Shown here: one piece after another, positions 1 through 5,384 of the stretch
How the letters are laid out: each line of letters begins with the position of its first letter
How positions within the stretch are numbered: position 1 is the stretch's first letter
From: Candidatus Bathyarchaeota archaeon
Lineage (GTDB): Archaea > Thermoproteota > Bathyarchaeia > Bathyarchaeales > Bathyarchaeaceae
Assembly (NCBI GenBank): GCA_020350305.1
Contig: CP070709.1
Location: forward strand, 1,093,433-1,100,476
Direction of reading: 5' to 3'
DNA: 7,044 nucleotides
Made by a program: the position numbers and the translations under genes
The notes under the pieces: generated by a model
The model's database searches: none
Told to the model about the DNA's origin: nothing
Seen by the model: the letters and a program-made list of their open reading frames with translations, nothing else

Positions 1-453
1 CATTAGGTCAGCTGCCTCTTGAACCGTGGACGGTGCAAGCACAAGTACGTGGTAGTCTCCATGTCCTCCTCCCTTAGTTGCTTGGAAATAGTCTGACTGG
101 GATGGTTGAATCCCTCCTAATCCTGGACCCCCTCGCATCATGTTAACAATTACGCATGGAAGTTCAGCGGCTGCAATATAGGAGATGCCTTCTTGCATTA
201 GACTGATGCCAGGGCTTGAAGAAGAGGTCATCGATCTTGCGCCAGTTCCTGCTGCTCCGAAAACCATGTAGATTGATGCTATCTCGCTTTCTGCTTGAAG
301 GAAGCATCCCCCTACTTCAGGAAGTCGCCACGACAGGTATTCAGGAATTTCGCTTTGGGGGGTTATTGGATAGGCGAAAAAATGTCTACATCCTGCTTGA
401 ACCGCAGCTTCAGCTATAGCCTCGTTTCCTGTCATTAGTGTTTTCCTGCTCAT
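1..453 (-). CDS. vorB: 2-oxoacid:ferredoxin oxidoreductase alpha subunit, VorB type (3' end cut by window)
   Basis: This subunit belongs to a TPP-dependent complex that oxidatively decarboxylates 2-oxoacids to acyl-CoA and passes electrons to ferredoxin in the cytoplasm. The first 151 residues are visible; the frame is still open at position 1, and the family usually runs to about 350 residues. Motifs in order are [13 protein letters not shown] (about residues 28-40), an AESEIAS stretch, [22 protein letters not shown] (shown here as one continuous block near 72-93), [18 protein letters not shown] and KGGGHGDY. The last two resemble branched-chain (VorB) subunits more than classical 2-oxoglutarate (KorA) subunits, but substrate cannot be fixed from this fragment. 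The ATG at 453 has an AAGGTG ribosome-binding site 5 nt upstream. The ferredoxin-type subunit ends 20 nt upstream, so the two are surely one operon. The beta and gamma subunits are expected beyond the left edge. Confidence 0.93.
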   Translation of the reverse strand, partial: MSRKTLMTGNEAIAEAAVQAGCRHFFAYPITPQSEIPEYLSWRLPEVGGCFLQAESEIASIYMVFGAAGTGARSMTSSSSPGISLMQEGISYIAAAELPCVIVNMMRGGPGLGGIQPSQSDYFQATKGGGHGDYHVLVLAPSTVQEAADLM

Positions 454-473
454 ATTCCCACCTTCATCTTCTC

Positions 474-722
474 CTATCGATAAACTTCGATGGCCACGTC
501 AGGACACATTTTGGCACACAAAGTACATCCTGTGCACTTCCCTTCTAAATCAACGAATTTCGCTGGATAGTAGCCTTTAGAGCTGATATGATTCGCGACT
601 TGAATAAGATGGAAGGGGCAAACGCTTACACAGAGTGTGCACCCTTTACATAACTCTTCATTAATCACGATCATTCCTTTTCGTCTTTTTTCTTCTTTTG
701 GTAAAGTTTTCAGAGCAACCAT
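474..722 (-). CDS. 2-oxoacid:ferredoxin oxidoreductase delta subunit (KorD/VorD-like), 2x[4Fe-4S] ferredoxin domain
   Basis: This is a small electron-transfer subunit that carries electrons from the TPP site of the oxidoreductase to free ferredoxin. Two complete CxxCxxCxxxCP motifs are visible: Cys25, 28, 31, 35 and Cys63, 66, 69, 73, each expected to hold a [4Fe-4S] cluster. The linker reading [12 protein letters not shown] and the ending PDVAIEVYR are typical of KorD/VorD subunits. The protein is 82 residues if it starts at 722. The GGTGATC site just upstream supports this start. An internal ATG at 674 would give a 66-residue protein closer to the usual family length, removing a basic tail (KEEKRRKG), but its AAAAGGA sits directly against the ATG. 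The gene lies 20 nt before the alpha subunit and 124 nt after the DUF2070 gene. The 2-oxoacid specificity is not visible here. Confidence 0.93.
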   Translation of the reverse strand: MVALKTLPKEEKRRKGMIVINEELCKGCTLCVSVCPFHLIQVANHISSKGYYPAKFVDLEGKCTGCTLCAKMCPDVAIEVYR

Positions 723-727
723 GTTAT

Positions 728-735
728 GATCACCT
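728..735 (-). promoter_or_regulatory. Ribosome-binding site AGGTGATC of the ferredoxin-type subunit
   Basis: On the minus strand AGGTGATC lies 5 nt before the ATG at 722. It is a full complement of the conserved archaeal 16S rRNA 3' end (GATCACCT). This decides the upstream start at 722 over the internal ATG at 674. Confidence 0.7.
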
Positions 736-774
736 TGTCACGCTTCACCATGAATCTTTCTGATACCATGTTTT

Positions 775-832
775 CCTTCGGTTGTAGAAAAGAGAATACG
801 AGCCTTAGCAATATTAGTGTTAGCCTTCGGTT
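775..832. repeat. Two direct copies of CCTTCGGTT upstream of the ferredoxin/VorB operon
   Basis: The 9-mer CCTTCGGTT (AACCGAAGG on the coding strand) occurs at 775-783 and again at 824-832, 49 bp apart. Both copies are in the 124-nt gap between the DUF2070 stop and the ferredoxin start. Few such repeats are expected by chance in so short a stretch, so paired regulator sites are possible. No convincing TATA box is seen in this gap, so the operon may also be read through from the DUF2070 gene. Confidence 0.35.
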
Positions 833-846
833 TGATGATTGATTAG

Positions 847-2670
847 CTAAATAAGTATAAGCAGACCGATCAAAAGAATACTGGCTGCAGAAATTAGAGA
901 AATTGCTAGTCTTTTGGCTTGTTTCATCGCTTCGTCGACAAGGACACACAGGTCTGCTATGGGTTTTTCTCCAATAACCTTGACGTTTGGAACCGTGCCT
1001 GTGCGCCTCGACACTTCTGCAGGCGTCAGATCATCCAACGCTTTCACCGTAGCCTCTCTAATATAACCAATTAGCTTTGCATTGTCTATCGCCTCGCCAA
1101 TAGGATAATAGCCACGTGCGGTTGGCACAACACCAGTCACAGCGTGCGTGTCCGTGGTGAGAATTTCTCCATCAACGATGCCAATTTCCCGAAGCATTAC
1201 AAGGATCTTCTCCCGTAGCCCAGACACCATGTTGTTTCCGTCAATGGTCACGTATGCGGTCTTCTGGTCTCCCACCTTCGTTATGATCACGCTTATTCCT
1301 CCAGGGCCCATGCCTTCTTTAACGCCAAACTCTTTAGGAATAACCTTTGCAACGCCAACTTCAAACGAAGAACGCCTTGTTGAAAGCGCTTCCTCAAGAC
1401 TCGTCACCGCAACTTTTCTAAGAGACCGTGTTGCTTCGTCGAGTTCAAAGGGTCCATTTATACTATTATGGGCATCAATGACTATTGGAGAAGGCAAACC
1501 TCGGTTCTCAGCTTCGCCAACAATGTGTGAAGCTAATTTTTGAGGCAAATCTTCCATAGTTTTGGGCGCCATGGTTAACGTGACAAAAGCACAATCCCCA
1601 AATATTTGGCAACTTGCACTTGCTCCGCTTTTTCGGGTTCGAATGAAAGGGGTAATCTTGGAATTGAAATGAGAGAAATCCATGTATGAAAGAACACCTT
1701 CCACAACTTTTCGACTCTGAAGCTGAGAGGAAAGGTCGAAATCGTGTCCGAGCAATCCGTGAGGTACAGAAGCTACGCACTCTAATTTATCTTCCAGTGC
1801 GTCTTGAATCATATATGGGAGGAGGCTGCTGCCAACATTTCTGAATGGCCCTGGATGACATTCTGGAACAACAATCACCGCCTTTACCTTTGCGCCACTT
1901 CTGAATGCCAGCAAAGAAAGCCTTATGTCCATTTCGTCGCCGAGCCTCTCAAAGATTCTTTCAAGAGGCGCGCTCACGTTCTCCGTCCAATTCACTAAAA
2001 ATGCCTTGAAGAGGAAAAGAGAGGGCATCCCTAGAGTTTTTTTGCCAACGTTGTCCAAAAGGATAGTGAAAAGAAAAACCGTCACTACAGCGATTGGAAT
2101 GGAAAGCGAGAAAAAGATGAAAAGGGAAGTTAAATCATACTTTATCACCGAGTTCATGAAAAGAATAGGGATAATACATAAAATAGGCTGCAGGAGAGAA
2201 GAAAGAATAGCGCTTCCACGGTCAGCAAATGAAGCTGTGGAAAAGACAAGTAAACGAAGAATCAATGCTGCATAAAAACCGAAAAGGAAAAACTTAATCC
2301 AAAGATCTGAGTTTCCAAAAAAAATGCTGCTGATAGCGCCGAGAAAAGTGAATCCAAGCCAAAATAAACTGGAAAAAAGAGAGAGGATCAAGCAACGCCT
2401 TAAATTAAAAACATGGTCTGTTTTCATACAGCTCTGAGTAATCATAAAATCAGATAACACAATGATAAAAAAAAGAGATACGCCAAACATCAGCCCTAGC
2501 GCAAGCCCATTGTAGGAAAAAGATAATGGCAGAATTGTTGAAACGCCGCCAAATATGCACAGTATACAGAGTGAAAGAATAATCGTTCTTCGTGATGGAA
2601 GTGTAAACAGTGATGAATAGCGCTTAGCTGCCTTGCCTATGTATCTATCTAGAGACTTGTCAGAAGCCAT
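847..2670 (-). CDS. DUF2070 family archaeal membrane protein with putative metal-hydrolase domain
   Basis: The 607-residue product is an integral membrane protein with a large soluble domain. The N-terminal ~205 residues hold about six hydrophobic segments (roughly 30-51, 55-78, 93-119, 123-145, 156-173 and 181-205). The soluble part spans about 225-585, and a last membrane helix (587-606) ends the chain. His/Asp-rich motifs stand out: CHPGPF with His272, PHGLLGHDFD with His304 and His309, IDAHNS with Asp399 and His401, DGNNM with Asp477, and TTDTH with Asp507 and His509, followed by GYYPIG. These match what I know of DUF2070, an archaeal family suggested to be related to ceramidase-like metal-dependent lipid hydrolases; no substrate is established, and activity is inference. 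An ATG at 2679 would add three residues, but GGGGG would abut it. The ATG at 2670 has GGGGGAT 7 nt upstream and is preferred. Confidence 0.88.
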   Translation of the reverse strand: MASDKSLDRYIGKAAKRYSSLFTLPSRRTIILSLCILCIFGGVSTILPLSFSYNGLALGLMFGVSLFFIIVLSDFMITQSCMKTDHVFNLRRCLILSLFSSLFWLGFTFLGAISSIFFGNSDLWIKFFLFGFYAALILRLLVFSTASFADRGSAILSSLLQPILCIIPILFMNSVIKYDLTSLFIFFSLSIPIAVVTVFLFTILLDNVGKKTLGMPSLFLFKAFLVNWTENVSAPLERIFERLGDEMDIRLSLLAFRSGAKVKAVIVVPECHPGPFRNVGSSLLPYMIQDALEDKLECVASVPHGLLGHDFDLSSQLQSRKVVEGVLSYMDFSHFNSKITPFIRTRKSGASASCQIFGDCAFVTLTMAPKTMEDLPQKLASHIVGEAENRGLPSPIVIDAHNSINGPFELDEATRSLRKVAVTSLEEALSTRRSSFEVGVAKVIPKEFGVKEGMGPGGISVIITKVGDQKTAYVTIDGNNMVSGLREKILVMLREIGIVDGEILTTDTHAVTGVVPTARGYYPIGEAIDNAKLIGYIREATVKALDDLTPAEVSRRTGTVPNVKVIGEKPIADLCVLVDEAMKQAKRLAISLISAASILLIGLLILI

Positions 2671-2677
2671 ATAGAGC

Positions 2678-2684
2678 ATCCCCC
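2678..2684 (-). promoter_or_regulatory. Ribosome-binding site GGGGGAT of the DUF2070 gene
   Basis: GGGGGAT on the minus strand lies 7 nt before the ATG at 2670. It directly abuts the alternative ATG at 2679, too close for use there, so it favours the shorter product. Confidence 0.5.
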
Positions 2685-2814
2685 AGTGACATGTTCATAA
2701 ATTTGTTGAAATATGGGTTCAAAAAGATTGGGGTTGCAAAACGATTATCAAAGTAACATTCAATGCTGAAATTTCACATGTTCAGTCCCTAGATAGAGAA
2801 TTCCTACATAACAG

Positions 2815-2823
2815 TTAAATAAA
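2815..2823 (+). promoter_or_regulatory. Putative TATA box for the winged-helix gene
   Basis: TTAAATAAA fits an archaeal TATA-box core. Transcription would begin about 25 nt downstream, near 2843-2848, which is the left edge of the hairpin before the start codon. The leader would then be about 25 nt and consist mostly of that hairpin. Placement is by pattern only. Confidence 0.4.
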
Positions 2824-2842
2824 CTTGAGGCGGATTATTATG

Positions 2843-2866
2843 TAGACAGGCTCCCAAGCTGGTCTA
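2843..2866 (+). repeat. Inverted repeat / hairpin immediately before the winged-helix gene
   Basis: TAGACAGGCT (2843-2852) and AGCTGGTCTA (2857-2866) pair around a four-base CCCA loop: eight Watson-Crick pairs, one G-U pair and one A-G mismatch. The right arm ends 3 nt before the ATG at 2870 and fills the place where a ribosome-binding site would be. It could act as a DNA operator near the transcription start or as a 5' RNA hairpin. Confidence 0.5.
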
Positions 2867-2869
2867 TAT

Positions 2870-3115
2870 ATGTTAAGGTATAAGTATACTTTAACGAAAG
2901 ATGGAGAAAGGAGATGCATCAAGGGCGAGTTCTATTTACAAGACACTCCTACGTATAAAGGTTACACGGAAAAAATCTTTCGTTCATTGCATAGATCAGA
3001 AAAACCTTTGACAGTCAGACAGATCAGTGAAGTGACAGGAATCAGAACACGCTCAGTAAACGGCGTTATCACCTTTAACATCTATGCAGGATACATTAGA
3101 CGACTATTTGTGTAA
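2870..3115 (+). CDS. Small winged-helix-like protein, probable DNA-binding regulator
   Basis: The 81-residue protein is not one I recognise by name. Its N-terminus (YKYTLTKDGERRC) resembles the beta-wing end of winged-helix regulators. Residues about 46-70 (LTVRQISEVTGIRTRSVNGVI) fit a helix-turn-helix: a short helix, the turn at VTG, then a recognition helix rich in Arg and Ser. The segment between them (FYLQDTPTYKGYTEKIFRSLHRSEKP) would be the first helix region. No catalytic residues, signal peptide or membrane helix are seen. ATG 2870 is the only usable start, because an in-frame TAG lies at 2843 with no ATG, GTG or TTG between. No Shine-Dalgarno sequence is visible; a hairpin occupies that position. 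It is divergent from DUF2070 and 102 nt before the Sm-like gene. A role as a transcription factor is inferred from fold pattern alone. Confidence 0.7.
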   Translation: MLRYKYTLTKDGERRCIKGEFYLQDTPTYKGYTEKIFRSLHRSEKPLTVRQISEVTGIRTRSVNGVITFNIYAGYIRRLFV

Positions 3116-3174
3116 CCTGATAAGCTCTTCATCAGCAACAACACGCCCTTGATGTTTAACAGCCGAGAAGGTAG

Positions 3175-3188
3175 GATAAAGTTTTATT
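3175..3188 (+). promoter_or_regulatory. Putative BRE/TATA promoter of the Sm-like gene
   Basis: GATAAA (3175-3180) fits the archaeal BRE consensus RNWAAW and is followed by the T-rich TATA-like TTTTATT (3182-3188). The expected transcription start is about 3209-3212, so the message may be leaderless or nearly so. That puts the start inside the inverted repeat at 3201-3221. Confidence 0.5.
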
Positions 3189-3200
3189 GTTGAAAATACA

Positions 3201-3221
3201 ACATTGTAGTGATTACAATGT
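3201..3221 (+). repeat. Perfect 8-bp inverted repeat straddling the Sm-like start codon
   Basis: ACATTGTA (3201-3208) and TACAATGT (3214-3221) are exact reverse complements separated by GTGAT. The right arm contains the ATG at 3218, and the loop contains both the alternative GTG start (3209) and a GTGAT ribosome-binding-like motif. It could be an operator overlapping the transcription start or an RNA hairpin over the start codon. Confidence 0.55.
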
Positions 3222-3499
3222 CTCAGACTGGACTGCCTCCAACGATATTTCACATGCTTGAACGAAACATAGGTCGGCGAATGGTGGCGATTCTGGATGC
3301 TTCATACGGATTTGAAGGAACGCTAGTTGCAGTTACGCGGCAACCGCCTGGAATTTGGCTTTCGGACGCTGACGTGGTAGTACTGCGGTCCACGATAGCA
3401 CAGCCAGTGCCGCAGGTTGTGAGCAAAGAGAAAAGAAGCGAGATATTTGTCAACTTGAATGCTGTTCAACGTATTGAAGTTTTGCATAAAAGTAAATAG
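3218..3499 (+). CDS. Small Sm/LSm-like fold protein (divergent), putative
   Basis: The 93-residue product looks like one Sm-fold barrel after a short N-terminal helix (TIFHMLERNIGRRM). Residues about 20-53 resemble Sm motif 1: a strand, then GFEGTLVAV in the place of the usual 'dG..f.G.l..', then IWLSDADVVVL. After a charged loop (PQVVSKEKRSE), residues 75-89 (EIFVNLNAVQRIEVL) resemble Sm motif 2. The RNA-binding Asp-x-Asn of motif 1 and the Arg-Gly of motif 2 are not present, so RNA binding cannot be assumed. ATG 3218 has GTGAT 4 nt upstream; GTG 3209, three codons earlier, would suit a leaderless message. The gene is convergent with Sec61-beta. The Sm assignment rests on pattern, and another small beta-barrel is possible. 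Confidence 0.65.
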   Translation: MSQTGLPPTIFHMLERNIGRRMVAILDASYGFEGTLVAVTRQPPGIWLSDADVVVLRSTIAQPVPQVVSKEKRSEIFVNLNAVQRIEVLHKSK

Positions 3500-3515
3500 T
3501 TTTAGTATTATCTCA

Positions 3516-3530
3516 TTTTTGACTCATTTT
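3516..3530 (+). terminator. Possible oligo-T terminator after the Sm-like gene
   Basis: Two T runs (T5 at 3516-3520 and T4 at 3527-3530) follow the stop at 3499 by less than 35 nt, in the 55-nt gap between two convergent genes. Archaeal termination commonly uses such U-rich tracts. No stem is seen. Confidence 0.35.
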
Positions 3531-3554
3531 CTAGACTGTGAAACGTTACAAACT

Positions 3555-3749
3555 CTAGGGAGGAAGACCTGGAAAGATACCTAGTTTCAACACAATGCAA
3601 AACACTATCAGTGCTACTGTTAAGATCATAACTATCTCAGGTCTCACTTTTACGCCGCGAGTTTCTTCTTCAAAGAATCGAAGCAAGCCAGCGCTTTGCA
3701 TTGGCATAGGCGCCTTTTTCTCGCGTTTTTTCTTCCGTTTGCTACTCAT
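3555..3749 (-). CDS. secG: Preprotein translocase subunit Sec61-beta (archaeal SecG)
   Basis: This is the small third subunit of the SecYEG/Sec61 protein-conducting channel, a single-pass, tail-anchored membrane protein. The 64-residue chain has the family layout: a lysine/arginine-rich cytoplasmic start (SSKRKKKREKK), the conserved QSAGLLRFFEEE block (residues 18-29), a VKVRPE motif just before the membrane (33-38), and one hydrophobic helix (about 39-57) ending in GIFPGLPP. An ATG at 3749 has GAGGT 8 nt upstream. An in-frame TTG at 3764 would add five residues and overlap that site, so it is not used. It is divergent from glyA (121 nt between starts) and convergent with the Sm-like gene. 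Length and motifs agree well with archaeal homologues; the identification is firm despite the small size. Confidence 0.93.
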   Translation of the reverse strand: MSSKRKKKREKKAPMPMQSAGLLRFFEEETRGVKVRPEIVMILTVALIVFCIVLKLGIFPGLPP

Positions 3750-3757
3750 CAATGACG

Positions 3758-3762
3758 ACCTC
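3758..3762 (-). promoter_or_regulatory. Ribosome-binding site GAGGT of Sec61-beta
   Basis: GAGGT on the minus strand lies 8 nt before the ATG at 3749. It lies within the extra codons of the alternative TTG start at 3764, which argues for the 64-residue product. Confidence 0.6.
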
Positions 3763-3799
3763 AAGCTTGGTTCTTTCGGTTATAAGCTGGATTACTACC

Positions 3800-3811
3800 C
3801 TTTAATTAAAG
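3800..3811. promoter_or_regulatory. Palindromic TATA-like element between Sec61-beta and glyA
   Basis: CTTTAATTAAAG is a perfect 12-bp palindrome in the 121-nt divergent gap. Read leftward it predicts a start near 3779 and a leader of about 30 nt carrying the GAGGT site of Sec61-beta. Read rightward it predicts a start near 3831 and a leader of about 40 nt for glyA. A symmetric TATA box could serve both genes; the bases before it on the Sec61-beta side (GTAAC) resemble a BRE more than those on the other side. Confidence 0.45.
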
Positions 3812-3829
3812 TTACGTCCATTCCAAAGG

Positions 3830-3837
3830 TTTTATTT
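3830..3837 (+). promoter_or_regulatory. Alternative TATA-like element for glyA
   Basis: TTTTATTT would place transcription near 3858-3861, leaving a leader of about 11 nt that just includes the AAGGTG site at 3860-3865. It competes with the palindromic element at 3800-3811 as the glyA promoter. Confidence 0.3.
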
Positions 3838-3870
3838 TTGCTAAGGTTGATATGATGTCAAGGTGCGTTT

Positions 3871-5187
3871 ATGACAACTGCTCGAGAGTATTATGACAGA
3901 ACGCTTGGGCTCCTTCAGCAACATCATAGATGGTTCAGAGAGGCGCTTCCACTGATTGCAAGTGAGAATGTGCCAAGTCCAGCTGTGCGGGAGGCGTTGG
4001 TAACCGATTTTGGAAATCGATATGCGGAAGGCTGGCCTGAAGAACGTGTGTACGCTGGATGCTTGTACATTGATCGAGTGGAGCTTCTTTGTATTGAATT
4101 GATGAAGAAATTGTTCAAGGCGGAGTTTGTTGATGTCCGTCCAATATCGGGTGTTGTCTCGAATTTGGTGCTTTACACGGCGTTCACAAACCCTGGTGAT
4201 GTTATGATGGCCCTGCCTATTCCTTGTGGGGGGCACATTAGCACGGGGAAGAAGAAGTTGGGGGGAACTGCTGGGGCTGTTCGCGACTTGGTCGTCGAGT
4301 ATCTTGCTTTAGATTATAAGGAGTTGAATATTGATGTTGAAAGGACGAAGGAGAGGGTTAAGAAGCTTGTGGAGAAAGATAAGACTCCTAGGCTGGTGAT
4401 GTTTGGTGCAAGTGTTTTTCCGTTTCCGCATCCTGTGCGGGAGTTGACTGATACGTTCCATGAATTGGGAGCAATAGTGGCGTATGATGCGGCTCATGTG
4501 GCTGGTTTGATTGGTGGAGGGTGTTTTCAGGATCCTTTGAGGGAAGGGGCTGACGTTGTTACGTTGAGTACTCACAAGACGTTGTTTGGTCCTCAGCATG
4601 GTGGCGTGTTGTCTTGGGACCGGTATGCGGATAGGATTAAGCGGGCGACTTTTCCTGGACTTTCGAGTAATCATCATCTTCACGCTGTAGCTGGAGTTGC
4701 TATAGCTTGTGCTGAATTGCTTGAGTTTGGTAAGGAGTATGTTAGGCAGGTTGTTAGGAATGCGAAGGCTTTGGGGCAGGCTTTGTTTGAGCGTGGCTTT
4801 GGTGCTTTAGCCGAGCATAAAGGCTTCACCGAGTCACATGTGGTTTTAGTTGATATCACGAAGTATGGTGATGGGGGTACCATTGAAGAAGAATTGGAGA
4901 AGGCTAATGTTATTTTGAATCGAAATCTGTTGCCTTGGGACATCAAGGCTGGTCGTCATTTTATGCATCCTGGAGGTATTCGGTTAGGGACTAGTGAAGT
5001 TACGAGGCTGGGAATGAAGGAAAGTGAGATGGCTGAGATTGCGGAGTTTATGAAAAGAGTTGTCATTGACAAAGAAGACGTGAATAAGGTAAAGAAGGAT
5101 GTCGTTGAGTTTCGGAAGAATTTTCAGAAGGTTCATTTTTGCTTTGAAAATATGACTGAGGCGTACAAGTATGTTAAGATTCGTTAG
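3871..5187 (+). CDS. glyA: Serine hydroxymethyltransferase
   Basis: This cytoplasmic PLP enzyme interconverts serine and glycine with transfer of a one-carbon unit to a reduced pterin. In archaea that may be tetrahydromethanopterin or tetrahydrofolate; the sequence does not decide. The 438-residue chain is full length for the family. Recognisable sites in order are SEN (31-33), NRYAEGWPEERVYAG (49-63, with Tyr51, Glu53 and Tyr61), RPISGVVSN (90-98), GGHIS (His122, stacks on PLP), DAAHVAGL (Asp206, His209), STHKTLFGPQHGG with the Schiff-base lysine Lys236, and GIRLGTSEVTRLGM with Arg371 for the substrate carboxylate. The ATG at 3871 has AAGGTG 5 nt upstream. The gene is divergent from Sec61-beta and is followed by 197 nt before an ABC operon; no glycine-cleavage or folate gene adjoins it. 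All expected catalytic residues are present. Confidence 0.96.
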   Translation: MTTAREYYDRTLGLLQQHHRWFREALPLIASENVPSPAVREALVTDFGNRYAEGWPEERVYAGCLYIDRVELLCIELMKKLFKAEFVDVRPISGVVSNLVLYTAFTNPGDVMMALPIPCGGHISTGKKKLGGTAGAVRDLVVEYLALDYKELNIDVERTKERVKKLVEKDKTPRLVMFGASVFPFPHPVRELTDTFHELGAIVAYDAAHVAGLIGGGCFQDPLREGADVVTLSTHKTLFGPQHGGVLSWDRYADRIKRATFPGLSSNHHLHAVAGVAIACAELLEFGKEYVRQVVRNAKALGQALFERGFGALAEHKGFTESHVVLVDITKYGDGGTIEEELEKANVILNRNLLPWDIKAGRHFMHPGGIRLGTSEVTRLGMKESEMAEIAEFMKRVVIDKEDVNKVKKDVVEFRKNFQKVHFCFENMTEAYKYVKIR

Positions 5188-5384
5188 GATTTGTGTGCGA
5201 AAAGACCAGAAAAAAGGCAAGAGAAGACCGTAATTCTTCATGCATGTGTGTTCTTGAGACATAGACAGAGAAGCAACCTTTGACTAATCCGCTGTATAGG
5301 CTTTGTGAAAGACGATATGCTTATCCACTAGTCCCCTTCATTAATCATGCTCCGAAAAACTCGCAGACTAATGAGGGCATACTA
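5188..5384 (+). other. Gene-free stretch between glyA and the ABC operon
   Basis: No gene is supported here. The in-frame upstream extension of the ATPase (from a TTG at 5280) has no ribosome-binding site and no family similarity. The stretch holds a CATGCATG palindrome (5239-5246) and weak AT-rich candidates such as GCTTATCC near 5319-5326, but no convincing TATA box or oligo-T terminator. CCACTAGT (5325-5332) is the reverse complement of ACTAGTGG (5381-5388), which covers the GTG start of the ATPase. Confidence 0.4.
5373..5377 (+). promoter_or_regulatory. Ribosome-binding site GAGGG of the ABC ATPase
   Basis: GAGGG lies 7 nt before the GTG at 5385. It supports that GTG as the start, which also matches where family similarity begins (IIQTIGLTKHF). 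Confidence 0.6.

Noticed and set aside
216..419. 67-codon plus-strand frame opposite vorB
   Set aside because: It lies antisense within the clear VorB coding sequence and reads as low-similarity shadow.
710..949. 79-codon minus-strand frame between DUF2070 and the ferredoxin gene
   Set aside because: Most of it overlaps the DUF2070 C-terminus in another frame and has no family similarity. Only its last 19 codons are noted, as a possible leader ORF.
1148..1543. 131-codon plus-strand frame opposite DUF2070
   Set aside because: It is antisense to conserved DUF2070 motifs, with no ribosome-binding site or recognisable domain.
4309..4683. 124-codon minus-strand frame opposite glyA
   Set aside because: It is antisense to the PLP-binding core of glyA; its composition is that of a shadow frame.
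5280..5384. 35-residue N-terminal extension of the ABC ATPase from a TTG
   Set aside because: There is no ribosome-binding site at the TTG and no similarity. GTG 5385 has GAGGG at 7 nt and starts where the family starts.
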